From NCBI GenBank assembly GCA_027364815.1, contig DAHXOQ010000069.1, positions 1 through 11,565 of the forward strand: DNA of 11,565 bases. The letters are read 5' to 3'. The DNA comes from Acidobacteriaceae bacterium (GTDB lineage Bacteria > Acidobacteriota > Terriglobia > Terriglobales > Acidobacteriaceae). Positions 1-6,968 of this stretch are shown in pieces (positions within the stretch are counted from its first letter, which is position 1; each line of letters opens with the position of its first letter). Under the pieces are notes generated by a model. That model searched no databases and was not told the origin of the DNA. It saw only the letters and a list, made by a program, of their open reading frames with translations. The position numbers and the translations under genes were made by a program.

Positions 1-75
1 CTATAGCTCTTGGGGTTTCGTCGGCAGAACTCATTTCTACGAGCGAGAAAGCATTTGGTCAAACTCTCAAAACAG

Positions 76-741
76 ATGTCAGAGCGAATCGCCGCCGTAA
101 CAAATAAGCGGGCAAAGATTGTTGTAGACACAATCAAGAAGAACGGAAGCATCTCAACTGAAGAGTTGAAGAAGATTGGTTATGACCACCCTCCGAGAGC
201 GGCACGGGACGTCCGGGAATTAGGAATCCCACTGAAGACGACTTTTGTCACGAGTAGTAACGGCAAAAGAATGGGAGCGTATTCTTTCGACACAGAAGCA
301 GTAGAAGCAGGGAAGCTTGGCAGGAAAACACTTCCGAAGAAGATCAGAGATAGATTGATTGCGGACGCGGGAAGCAAGTGTAATCTGGACGAGGCGACGC
401 ACCATCTTCAAGTAGACCACCGCATACCCTATGAAGTGGCAGGCGAGACGTTAGCTCACGAGAAGGAGCCTTTCCAAATATTGTGTGGATCATGCAATAG
501 GCAGAAGTCTTGGGAATGTGAACACTGCCAGAATTGGATAGACAAAAAGAATGTTGAGGTCTGCCGTACTTGCTATTGGGCAAGTTCCGAGAAATATACA
601 CATGTCGCTCTGAGGCAGGAACGGCGTATTGATATTGTTTGGACGGGTGGCGAGGTTCGTGATTTTGAAGCTGTCTCTTCCCGAGCCAGTAAAAACAATC
701 GAAGTGTTGCGGATGAGGTGAAATCAGAACTCAAAAGCTAG
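76..741 (+). CDS. HNH restriction endonuclease of a type II R-M pair
   Basis: Probable DNA-cleaving subunit of a type II restriction-modification system, 221 residues from the ATG at 76. Residues ~1-75 look like a winged-helix DNA-reading domain (GSISTEELKKIG followed by ARDVRELGIPL). The nuclease core follows: one Cys at 102, the DHRIPYEVAG segment with Asp114-His115, then LCGSCNRQKS with Cys137, Cys140 and Asn141. This is the beta-beta-alpha-metal layout of HNH enzymes. A second Cys set (CEHC at 148-151, CRTC at 163-166) suggests a zinc knuckle. The last ~30 residues (SRASKNNRSVADEVKSEL) resemble a short ribbon-helix-helix tail. A TTG at 10 is in frame just after a stop at 4-6, so the protein could be 22 residues longer; no clear Shine-Dalgarno sequence precedes 76. 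It converges on the methylase at 738, which is the main support for a restriction role. Recognition site unknown. Confidence 0.82.
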   Translation: MSERIAAVTNKRAKIVVDTIKKNGSISTEELKKIGYDHPPRAARDVRELGIPLKTTFVTSSNGKRMGAYSFDTEAVEAGKLGRKTLPKKIRDRLIADAGSKCNLDEATHHLQVDHRIPYEVAGETLAHEKEPFQILCGSCNRQKSWECEHCQNWIDKKNVEVCRTCYWASSEKYTHVALRQERRIDIVWTGGEVRDFEAVSSRASKNNRSVADEVKSELKS

Positions 742-1649
742 GCGAATAACTCACGTTGAATCGCGAAGTCAGCTAGGCACAATTTACGATTCGTCCTCTT
801 CAATGGAATCGAATTGGATACATAGAGCGATTCGACTGTAGCATCGTCTCGTCCATTCAGGGTTGCCTGACTTGAACGGCCCACATCTAAGAGAATGCGA
901 TGAGCAAGGCCTGTGGGGAGCGCCTCTCCGTAAATCTTGCCACCGCAATGACCGTCGTAACTGAGTACGAACGGGATGTCCTTCTGATTGAGAATCTTCA
1001 AAGCATCTATCATTTGCTCACGAGAAACACCGGCGATGTACCTGCTGTCCCGACCTTCACTTGTCCCTTGATAGGGAGGGTCTAAATAGAAAAAATCTCC
1101 GGATTGTGCGTTGCGAAATAGAACTGAAAAATCAGACGTGACCGCCTCACATCTACCAGTCAAAAGTTTATGTGCCTGCCTGAGGCTTTGTTTCATTGTC
1201 TCCGGTTTTGTACCCGTACGCCGCTTGTCCGGCGATTGATTGAATTCACCGGAGGGATTGAATCGCACCGCATTTTTTACACAACGAGCCAACAGATAAA
1301 GCAGCTTTGCGGGATCTTTGTCTCGATTGAACTCTGAACGCACTTCATAGTATGCATCGATGGGACTCTTGCGCTCGCGAAACCAGAGCATCTCATAAGT
1401 CTCGCCGATTGTGGTCGGGTCTTTGATGATGGCTCGCCATAGTCCAACCAACGGTTCTAATGCATCGCCTATGACAAACATCGGGAACAGATTCTTCGAA
1501 GCTGCGGCGAGAGTCACGGCAGCAGATCCGGCAAATGGCTCTACAAGCCTGGCAAATTCACGGTCAGGAACCTGACTCAGAATTGCAGAGGCTAACCTGC
1601 GTTTGCTGCCTTGATACGGAATTGGATGGGGTATAGAATTTGCCAACAT
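738..1649 (-). CDS. DNA adenine-N6 methyltransferase, D12 (Dam-like) class
   Basis: Modification enzyme that would transfer a methyl group from S-adenosylmethionine to the N6 of adenine and protect host DNA from the convergent HNH nuclease. In the 303-residue form, PIPYQGSK (9-16) is the N-terminal AdoMet-pocket motif X, EPFAGSAAV (37-45) is motif I, and DPPY (190-193) is catalytic motif IV. The order X-I-IV is the alpha class seen in Dam, M.DpnII and M.FokI. The segment between I and IV, including NPSGEFNQS, would carry target recognition. Length is normal and no break is visible. I chose ATG at 1649 because GTGAGAG lies 5-11 bases upstream. A TTG at 1667 would add six residues, and a strongly initiated mini-ORF ends at 1660. 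Its last four bases overlap the end of the nuclease gene. Class certain, sequence specificity not readable. Confidence 0.9.
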   Translation of the reverse strand: MLANSIPHPIPYQGSKRRLASAILSQVPDREFARLVEPFAGSAAVTLAAASKNLFPMFVIGDALEPLVGLWRAIIKDPTTIGETYEMLWFRERKSPIDAYYEVRSEFNRDKDPAKLLYLLARCVKNAVRFNPSGEFNQSPDKRRTGTKPETMKQSLRQAHKLLTGRCEAVTSDFSVLFRNAQSGDFFYLDPPYQGTSEGRDSRYIAGVSREQMIDALKILNQKDIPFVLSYDGHCGGKIYGEALPTGLAHRILLDVGRSSQATLNGRDDATVESLYVSNSIPLKRTNRKLCLADFAIQRELFA

Positions 1650-1659
1650 TTTTCTCTCA

Positions 1660-1707
1660 CTAATCAACTTTACATCGGACAGGGGCAGACTGACGTATTT
1701 TGCTCAT
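1660..1707 (-). CDS. Possible 15-codon leader peptide before the methylase
   Basis: ATG at 1707 opens MSKIRQSAPVRCKVD and stops at TAG 1662-1660, ten bases before the methylase ATG. GGAGG at 1718-1714, six bases upstream, is the best ribosome-binding site in the left part of the window and far stronger than the one directly before the methylase. The TTG alternative start of the methylase (1667) overlaps this stop region. It could be a coupling leader for reinitiation on the methylase, or the original N-terminus cut off by a frameshift (it lies in a different frame from the methylase). It is too short to identify by homology. Confidence 0.3.
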   Translation of the reverse strand: MSKIRQSAPVRCKVD

Positions 1708-1810
1708 ATTCTCCCTCCAGAAGCGTCCCATTTTAGGCTTTCTCGCGGGTGGGCGGATTGCATAACTCTAGTTCTTTCATGATGGTACACACAAGATTTT
1801 TTACTGGTAG

Positions 1811-4189
1811 CTACTCCGTCGTCTTGAAACTCGTCTCCGCCGTTGCCAGTGAGCTTCCGCCAACCCAGACCTTATACGTCGTCGCTTCCACAACCCGCTT
1901 CACTTCGACGTTGTAGAAGTTCAACTCATCAAAGCCCAGCGTGAACTCCACATGTTTCTGCTCTCCCGGCGCTAGCGTCACGCGCTTGAAGCCCTTCAAC
2001 TCACGCACCGGCTGTTCAACGCTGGCATATGTATTGCGAATGTAGAGTTGCACAACTTCAGTGCCCGCCACACTCCCCGTGTTCTTGACGTCGATTCCTA
2101 CCGTCACCACCGGCTTATGCCCGCTTGCCATCACTTCCTTCACAGGTACTTCGCTGCGGCTGATTGTCGGCGTTCCATAACTGAAGCGCGTATAGCTCAG
2201 ACCCCATCCAAACGGATACAGCGCAGAGTTTTCCTCATCAAGATACCGCGACTGGAACTTCTCTCCCGGTGTCGAGGGCAGGTGGCTCAGGTCGCCATGT
2301 GCGTAGCGTCCGGTGGGCAACTGCGCGTAGTAGAGCGGCTCCTGACCCACGGCGCGCGGCAGACTCGCCGGCAACTTGCCTGATGGATTGCTCTCGCCAA
2401 AGAGCGTCTCGACAATCGCTGGTCCAGCTTCAATCCCCGGGCTCCATGCTTCAAGAATCGCAGGGACGTGCTGCGATGCCCACTTCAACTCAAGGGGACG
2501 TCCGGCCAGCACAACCAGAATCACCGGCTTGCCCGTTGCCACCACTGACTCAAGCAAACGCTCCTGTGCGCCGGTAAAACCAAGTTGAGTGCGGCTCGCC
2601 GCCTCGCCTTCCATCCAGTTCGTGCTCTCCCCAAGCGCCAGAATCACCATATCAGCCTTTTGCGCCGTGGCAACTGCATCGGCTATCGTCTTGTCATCAT
2701 CCGGAACGGGTAGATGCTGATCTGCCGCCACAGGGAAATTGAAATTCACGCGCTTCAAAACATTCGCGTCTTCGCCGCTGAGCAGATCACAACCCTCGGC
2801 GTAGAGCATCCGGTCACCGAGCTTTTGAGCCAGCGCGGTTTTGAGAGACACCACATCAGCCGGATTGCCCGTGACCGTCCATGCACCCAGAACATCGCGC
2901 TGATTGTCAGCCAACGGCCCTATCAACGCGACCTTCTTCGTATTGGAATTCAGCGGCAGCAGTGCCCCCACGCCTTCAACCGGATCGTTCTTCAACAGTA
3001 CAAATGTCTCCTCTGCAACCTTGCGCGCCAGCGCACGACGCTCCGGCGTTGCCGCGTATGCAGGGCCAGGCTTGGTGTATGGATGCTCAAACAAGCCAAG
3101 CGCAAACTTGACGCGCAGTATTCTCCGCACCGCATCGTCGATGTAGTGCTCGGGAATTTTTCCCGACCGTACCTGCGCGGCTATTACGTTGCTGTAAAGG
3201 TTGCCTTCCATATCCATATCTACGCCGGCCTCAAGCGCCTTGCGTGCTACCGTCGGACCATCAGGGCCAATTGCGTGTGAGAGCAATTCATGGATCGCGC
3301 CCCAGTCGGAGACGACAAATCCATTGAAGCCCCACTCCTTGCGCAGTATCTGGTCCAGCAAAAATGGGTTGGCCGTAGCCGGAACGCCATTTACAGAATT
3401 GAAAGAGCTCATCATCGTCGCCGCGCCCTCTTCTACAGCAGCGTGATAAGGCTCCAGATAAACCTGGCGCAATGTCAGTTCGCCCATCTCAACCGCGTTG
3501 TAGTCGCGACCAGCAATTGCCGCGCCGTAGGCTGCGTAGTGCTTCACGCTGACAGCTACTGAATCCGGCTTTGCGAGATCGCCCTGCTGGTAGCCGCGTA
3601 CCCAGGCGCGCGCCAGCGCCGATCCCAGATATGTATCCTCCCCATTCGATTCAATAATGCGGCCCCAGCGCGCATCACGCGCAATATCGACCATCGGCGA
3701 GAAGACCCAGCTGATTCCGTCAGCGCGCGCTTCTATGGCGCCGGTGTGCGCCACCAACTCAGCCGTCTCCAGATCCCAGCTTGCCGCCAGGGCCAAGGGA
3801 ACCGGAAAGGTCGTGCGATGGCCGTGAATTACATCAAGGCCAAAAATAATCGGAATGTGCAGACGTGATTTTTCAACCGCAATGTGTTGGTAGTGGTTGG
3901 TCTTCTCCGCTCCCACCACATTCAGCATCGAGCCTACCTGACCCTTTTCAACCAGCTCGTCATAGGAGAGATTCGACGCATGTGGACCCGTTGCATTGCC
4001 TGCCGAATACTGAACCATCTGCCCGATTTTTTCTTCAAGTGTCATCTGACCGAGCAGCTTTTCTACCCGTGCATTCAAGGCTTTATCAGCTAATTGAGCA
4101 TTCGAAGGAGATTGGGAGATCGCTGCGGACGTAAGTATCGCCGCCACTAGCAAAAAAAGTAAGTGGTTCTGAAAGAGTTTGGCTCTCAT
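1811..4189 (-). CDS. bglX: Secreted glycoside hydrolase family 3 beta-glucosidase (BglX-like)
   Basis: Exported enzyme that removes terminal beta-linked glucose (or related sugars) from oligosaccharides or glucosides, probably in the periplasm. The 792-residue protein begins with a signal peptide (basic RAK, then a hydrophobic stretch to ~residue 24). The (beta/alpha)8 domain spans ~35-365, with GLDVIHG near 117, RWGR near 174, KHYAAYG at 216-222, and VSDW with the catalytic nucleophile Asp295. The alpha/beta sandwich domain follows (~395-610), where EGEAASR at ~527-533 probably supplies the acid/base Glu. A fibronectin-III-like domain (~685-785) carries the typical PVRELKGF and L-PGE pattern. 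Length and domain order match BglX-type enzymes. ATG 4189 is preferred over the in-frame TTG at 4255 because it puts the signal peptide at the N-terminus; AAAGGA lies rather far upstream (~16 bases). Divergent from the membrane-protein gene at 4391. Exact sugar preference cannot be told from sequence alone. Confidence 0.93.
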   Translation of the reverse strand: MRAKLFQNHLLFLLVAAILTSAAISQSPSNAQLADKALNARVEKLLGQMTLEEKIGQMVQYSAGNATGPHASNLSYDELVEKGQVGSMLNVVGAEKTNHYQHIAVEKSRLHIPIIFGLDVIHGHRTTFPVPLALAASWDLETAELVAHTGAIEARADGISWVFSPMVDIARDARWGRIIESNGEDTYLGSALARAWVRGYQQGDLAKPDSVAVSVKHYAAYGAAIAGRDYNAVEMGELTLRQVYLEPYHAAVEEGAATMMSSFNSVNGVPATANPFLLDQILRKEWGFNGFVVSDWGAIHELLSHAIGPDGPTVARKALEAGVDMDMEGNLYSNVIAAQVRSGKIPEHYIDDAVRRILRVKFALGLFEHPYTKPGPAYAATPERRALARKVAEETFVLLKNDPVEGVGALLPLNSNTKKVALIGPLADNQRDVLGAWTVTGNPADVVSLKTALAQKLGDRMLYAEGCDLLSGEDANVLKRVNFNFPVAADQHLPVPDDDKTIADAVATAQKADMVILALGESTNWMEGEAASRTQLGFTGAQERLLESVVATGKPVILVVLAGRPLELKWASQHVPAILEAWSPGIEAGPAIVETLFGESNPSGKLPASLPRAVGQEPLYYAQLPTGRYAHGDLSHLPSTPGEKFQSRYLDEENSALYPFGWGLSYTRFSYGTPTISRSEVPVKEVMASGHKPVVTVGIDVKNTGSVAGTEVVQLYIRNTYASVEQPVRELKGFKRVTLAPGEQKHVEFTLGFDELNFYNVEVKRVVEATTYKVWVGGSSLATAETSFKTTE

Positions 4190-4238
4190 GACTGAGAATG
4201 ATAAATCCTTTGATCCGCCTCTGTAACGGTTTTCCTGT

Positions 4239-4260
4239 GCGCAATCTTTGCGCAATCTTT
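4239..4260. repeat. Perfect 11-bp tandem direct repeat in the divergent promoter region
   Basis: GCGCAATCTTT occurs twice head to tail (4239-4249 and 4250-4260), about 50 bases upstream of the glucosidase ATG. At the junction it creates the palindrome TTGCGCAA (4248-4255). An 11-bp period puts both copies on the same DNA face, as expected for a two-site operator. The 201-bp divergent gap (4190-4390) must hold promoters for both genes, but I see no convincing -35/-10 pair in it. The regulator is unknown. Confidence 0.5.
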
Positions 4261-4390
4261 AAGCTGAAATTAAACTCGTCGTTGCTCTGCTTCTTCTTTC
4301 CACGTATTCTTGCGGATTTCTCAGGCTAATTTGCCCATATTTACACTCGCAGCTTTATACCCTCATGAAATACTCTTTCGAGGGAGAAGC

Positions 4391-5236
4391 ATGGAAGATT
4401 ATTTCAGACAGTTGAGACGGGCCCTCTGGCTGGCCCTGAGCCACGACGTGCTCAACACGGCGAAGGCCGCTGCCTACTCCGGAATGCTCATGCTCTTCCC
4501 GGCACTGCTCGTCGTTTCAACCCTGCTCGCCCAGGCACCAGCAGGTGCTACTTTGGTCGGTGAATTACGCGCCGCTTGTGAACAGTTTTTCCCATCTGAC
4601 ACCATGCAGCTTTTGCAGTCCTCCTTCCAAACCCGCCGGCTGCACTCCATGCAACTGCTCATCTCTGCCGCCGCACTCAGCCTTTTCGCCGCGCTCGGCC
4701 TCATGCTTTCTTTGATGGAAGGTTTTCGCCGCGCCTATCGCCTTCCCCGTGATGACTGGGGATTCTGGCAAAGACAATTCCGCGCCCTGATGCTGGTTCC
4801 CATTGCGTTGCTCCCCTTTTCAATGGCCACCCTGATTGTCCTCTTTGGACACCAGTACGAAACCTGGATGATCGCCAACGCAGGCCATGAGCTGCGCGCT
4901 CTCGTCCTCTTCTTCTGGCGCATGGTCCGCTGGCTCCTCGCCGCCGGTACCAGCGTCGCTGTTCTCAGCAGCATCTATCACTTCGGCACACGTCGCACTG
5001 AGCATTGGAAAAACGTTCTCCCCGGCGCCCTCACTGCTACCTTCATCTGGTTTCCGGCAACCCTGCTCTTTGGCTTGTATGTCAATCGCGTCGCTTCGTA
5101 TTCAATGGTCTACGGTTCTCTCGGCGCCACAATCGCAACCATGGTCTGGATTTATATCTCCTCGTTCAGCTTTTTGCTCGGCGCTGAGTTCAACGGCATC
5201 CTCTATCGTGAGCGTGCCTCTGATAACTTGGCTTGA
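4391..5236 (+). CDS. YihY/BrkB family inner-membrane protein
   Basis: Integral membrane protein of the YihY/virulence factor BrkB family (UPF0761), once misnamed ribonuclease BN; its molecular role is not firmly established. The 281-residue product has about six hydrophobic segments at roughly 28-48, 88-109, 131-152, 170-196, 210-230 and 240-262. The early AKAAAYSGMLMLFPALL block and the last helix (YGSLGATIATMVWIYI at 241-256, then LLGAEFN at 262-268) are the family signatures. Between helices 1 and 2 lies a soluble stretch (~50-85) with one Cys. I took ATG 4391 because AGGGAGA lies immediately upstream (4381-4387); an in-frame TTG at 4310 would add a 27-residue extension the family does not need. 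It is divergent from the glucosidase and followed by pyruvate kinase after 168 bases, with no sign of an operon. Length is typical for the family. Confidence 0.88.
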   Translation: MEDYFRQLRRALWLALSHDVLNTAKAAAYSGMLMLFPALLVVSTLLAQAPAGATLVGELRAACEQFFPSDTMQLLQSSFQTRRLHSMQLLISAAALSLFAALGLMLSLMEGFRRAYRLPRDDWGFWQRQFRALMLVPIALLPFSMATLIVLFGHQYETWMIANAGHELRALVLFFWRMVRWLLAAGTSVAVLSSIYHFGTRRTEHWKNVLPGALTATFIWFPATLLFGLYVNRVASYSMVYGSLGATIATMVWIYISSFSFLLGAEFNGILYRERASDNLA

Positions 5237-5289
5237 CTCCCGAATTCGAAACGATTCAATCTGATTCTCACTTTATTCATCGCATATTT

Positions 5290-5319
5290 ATTGTTATTAC
5301 AATCGTCTCATTTTTAAAT
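5290..5319 (+). promoter_or_regulatory. A/T-rich candidate promoter with small palindrome, upstream of pyruvate kinase
   Basis: TTGTTA (5291-5296) and TTAAAT (5314-5319) are 17 bases apart and each matches four of six positions of the sigma-70 consensus. The -35 lies inside the inverted repeat ATTGT-TATT-ACAAT (5290-5303). The surrounding 5265-5340 is clearly A/T-rich relative to its neighbours, as promoters are. Assignment by eye only. Confidence 0.35.
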
Positions 5320-5404
5320 TGAAGCTCCATGTAAAATAAAGATGGCTACTCTCAACACCACGCTGAACAAACACGCGCATTTTCTCGCTGCATGGAGCCA
5401 CCCG

Positions 5405-6895
5405 ATGTCCTCTTCTGATTCCAGAAATGAATCCTCTTCTACCCGTCGCGCCAAAATTGTTGCCACTCTCGGGCCCGCTTCAAATACTCCAGAGATGCTG
5501 CGTAAACTCATCCATTCAGGCGTTGATGTCGTCCGGTTGAATTTTTCTCACGGCACACTGGAAGACAAACTTACGCTCATTCAGATGATTCGCACCGTGA
5601 GTCAGGAGGAAGGCAAGCCGCTCTGCATCCTCGGAGATCTGCAAGGCCCCAAAATTCGCACCTCCAAGCTCGTCGATCACAAGCCGGTTCTCCTCGTGGC
5701 AGGACAAACCCTCACCATCACGCCGCGCGAGATTGAAGGCACAGCGGGCATCGTCGGAACCACCTTCAAAACTCTCGCCGACAATGTTGAAGAAGGTTCG
5801 CGCATTCTGCTTTCTGACGGCTTGATTGAATTGCGCGTCAAGGATGTGGACGGCAGCAATGTCATCTGCGAGATCATCAATGGCGGTATGCTCGGCGAGA
5901 ACAAAGGAATCAACCTGCCCGGTATCGCTGTGCGCGTTCCTTCGCTCACCGACAAGGATGCTGTCGATCTCGAGTGGGCCGTCAAGAACGGTGTCGACGC
6001 TATTGCCGTTTCCTTTGTCCGCACCGCTGAAGACGTGCGCCTGGTCAGAAATCGCGTCTCCGCATACGGCGCTGAAACATGGATCATCGCCAAGCTTGAA
6101 AACCCCCAGGCCATTGAGCATCTCGACGCAATCCTTGAAGCAGCCGATGGAATCATGGTCGCTCGCGGCGACCTCGGCGTTGAAATGCCACCGGAAAAAG
6201 TCCCTGCCATTCAGAAGCACATCATTCGCCGCGCTGGTATCTTCCGCAAGCCGGTCATCACTGCAACGCAGATGCTCGAATCGATGATTGAGAATCCGCG
6301 CCCCACCCGCGCTGAAGCCTCTGATGTTGCCAATGCTGTCTATGACGGCACCGATGCCGTCATGCTCTCCGGTGAATCGGCGATGGGCAGGTACCCCGTT
6401 GAAGCCGTCGCCATGATGGACCGCATCGTCACTGAAGCTGAACGCAACATCCGCGAAGACATCGACAATCTACCCCGTGCGGCGCACTTGCAGGGTGACG
6501 GAAAACTCTCCATCGCTGAGACCATCTGCGAAGCCACCGCCCACGCCGCCGATGATCTTGACCTGCGCGGCATCGCCCTCTTCACCGAGTCCGGCGCTAC
6601 CGCGCGGCAACTCTCCAAGTACCACCCTGACTCGCCCATCTACGCGCTCAGCTCAAACCCGGTCACCATCAATCGCCTCAATCTCCTCTGGGGAACCAGG
6701 CCAATCCAGTCTTCACGCCTCACCACCACTGAAGCCATGGTCGCAGCCGCCGATGCCATGTTGCGCAAGGCTGGCTTCGTTAAGCTCCGCGACGTCATTG
6801 GCATCGTTGCCGGAACCCGCACAAAATCCGGCTCCACCAACTTCCTCCGCCTCCACATCATCGGCGACCTCGACGCCGACAAAGCCGCTCACTGA
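5405..6895 (+). CDS. pyk: Pyruvate kinase
   Basis: Catalyses phosphoenolpyruvate + ADP to pyruvate + ATP, the last step of glycolysis, in the cytoplasm, normally as a tetramer. In the 496-residue form: RRAKIVATLGPAS (~14-26), VVRLNFSHG (~42-50) with the cation and phosphate ligands, DLQGPKIRT (78-86), the B-domain lid (~90-180), AKLENP with catalytic Lys230, ARGDLGVE (253-260) and ITATQMLESM (~285-294). The C-terminal regulatory domain ends near GTRTKSGSTNFLRLH. The L-Q-x-x-K pattern in DLQGPK (equivalents of positions 113, 114 and 117 of rabbit muscle enzyme) is the type described for potassium-independent pyruvate kinases. ATG 5405 has GGAG seven bases upstream and gives a conventional N-terminus; an in-frame ATG at 5342 would add 21 residues and has no clear ribosome site. 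A strong hairpin terminator follows at 6912. Confidence 0.96.
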   Translation: MSSSDSRNESSSTRRAKIVATLGPASNTPEMLRKLIHSGVDVVRLNFSHGTLEDKLTLIQMIRTVSQEEGKPLCILGDLQGPKIRTSKLVDHKPVLLVAGQTLTITPREIEGTAGIVGTTFKTLADNVEEGSRILLSDGLIELRVKDVDGSNVICEIINGGMLGENKGINLPGIAVRVPSLTDKDAVDLEWAVKNGVDAIAVSFVRTAEDVRLVRNRVSAYGAETWIIAKLENPQAIEHLDAILEAADGIMVARGDLGVEMPPEKVPAIQKHIIRRAGIFRKPVITATQMLESMIENPRPTRAEASDVANAVYDGTDAVMLSGESAMGRYPVEAVAMMDRIVTEAERNIREDIDNLPRAAHLQGDGKLSIAETICEATAHAADDLDLRGIALFTESGATARQLSKYHPDSPIYALSSNPVTINRLNLLWGTRPIQSSRLTTTEAMVAAADAMLRKAGFVKLRDVIGIVAGTRTKSGSTNFLRLHIIGDLDADKAAH

Positions 6896-6911
6896 TTCCG
6901 AGAACAAAATC

Positions 6912-6944
6912 AAAAGGGCCGCTCTTGATGAGAGCGGCCCTTTT
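6912..6944. terminator. Bidirectional rho-independent terminator between pyk and acnA
   Basis: AAAAGGGCCGCTCT (6912-6925) pairs perfectly with 6931-6944 across the 5-base loop TGATG. The GC-rich stem is flanked by A4 on the left and T4 on the right, so on both strands the hairpin ends in a T-tract. It sits 17 bases after the pyruvate kinase stop and 23 bases beyond the aconitase stop, as expected for a shared terminator of two convergent genes. Confidence 0.93.
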
Positions 6945-6968
6945 ACTGAGAACTGACAACTGAGAACT
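6945..6968. repeat. 14-bp-period direct repeat next to the terminator
   Basis: ACTGAGAACT occurs at 6945-6954 and 6959-6968, separated by GACA, so the unit is ACTGAGAACTGACA with about 1.7 copies. The second copy runs into the aconitase stop codon (6967-6969). Similar low-complexity ACTGA-GAACTGA strings are, from memory, common at gene ends in Acidobacteria. Confidence 0.6.

Noticed and set aside
2714..3280. Open frame (188 codons) antisense to the glucosidase
   Set aside because: Lies entirely opposite conserved GH3 sequence and has a His/Arg/Gln-rich product; a shadow.
4310..4390. N-terminal extension of the YihY-like protein from TTG 4310
   Set aside because: ATG 4391 has its own ribosome site and the family begins at that point; the upstream 27 codons are more likely promoter or leader.
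5516..6220. Open frame (234 codons) antisense to pyruvate kinase
   Set aside because: Inside a fully conserved pyk with no ribosome site or recognisable motif; a shadow frame.
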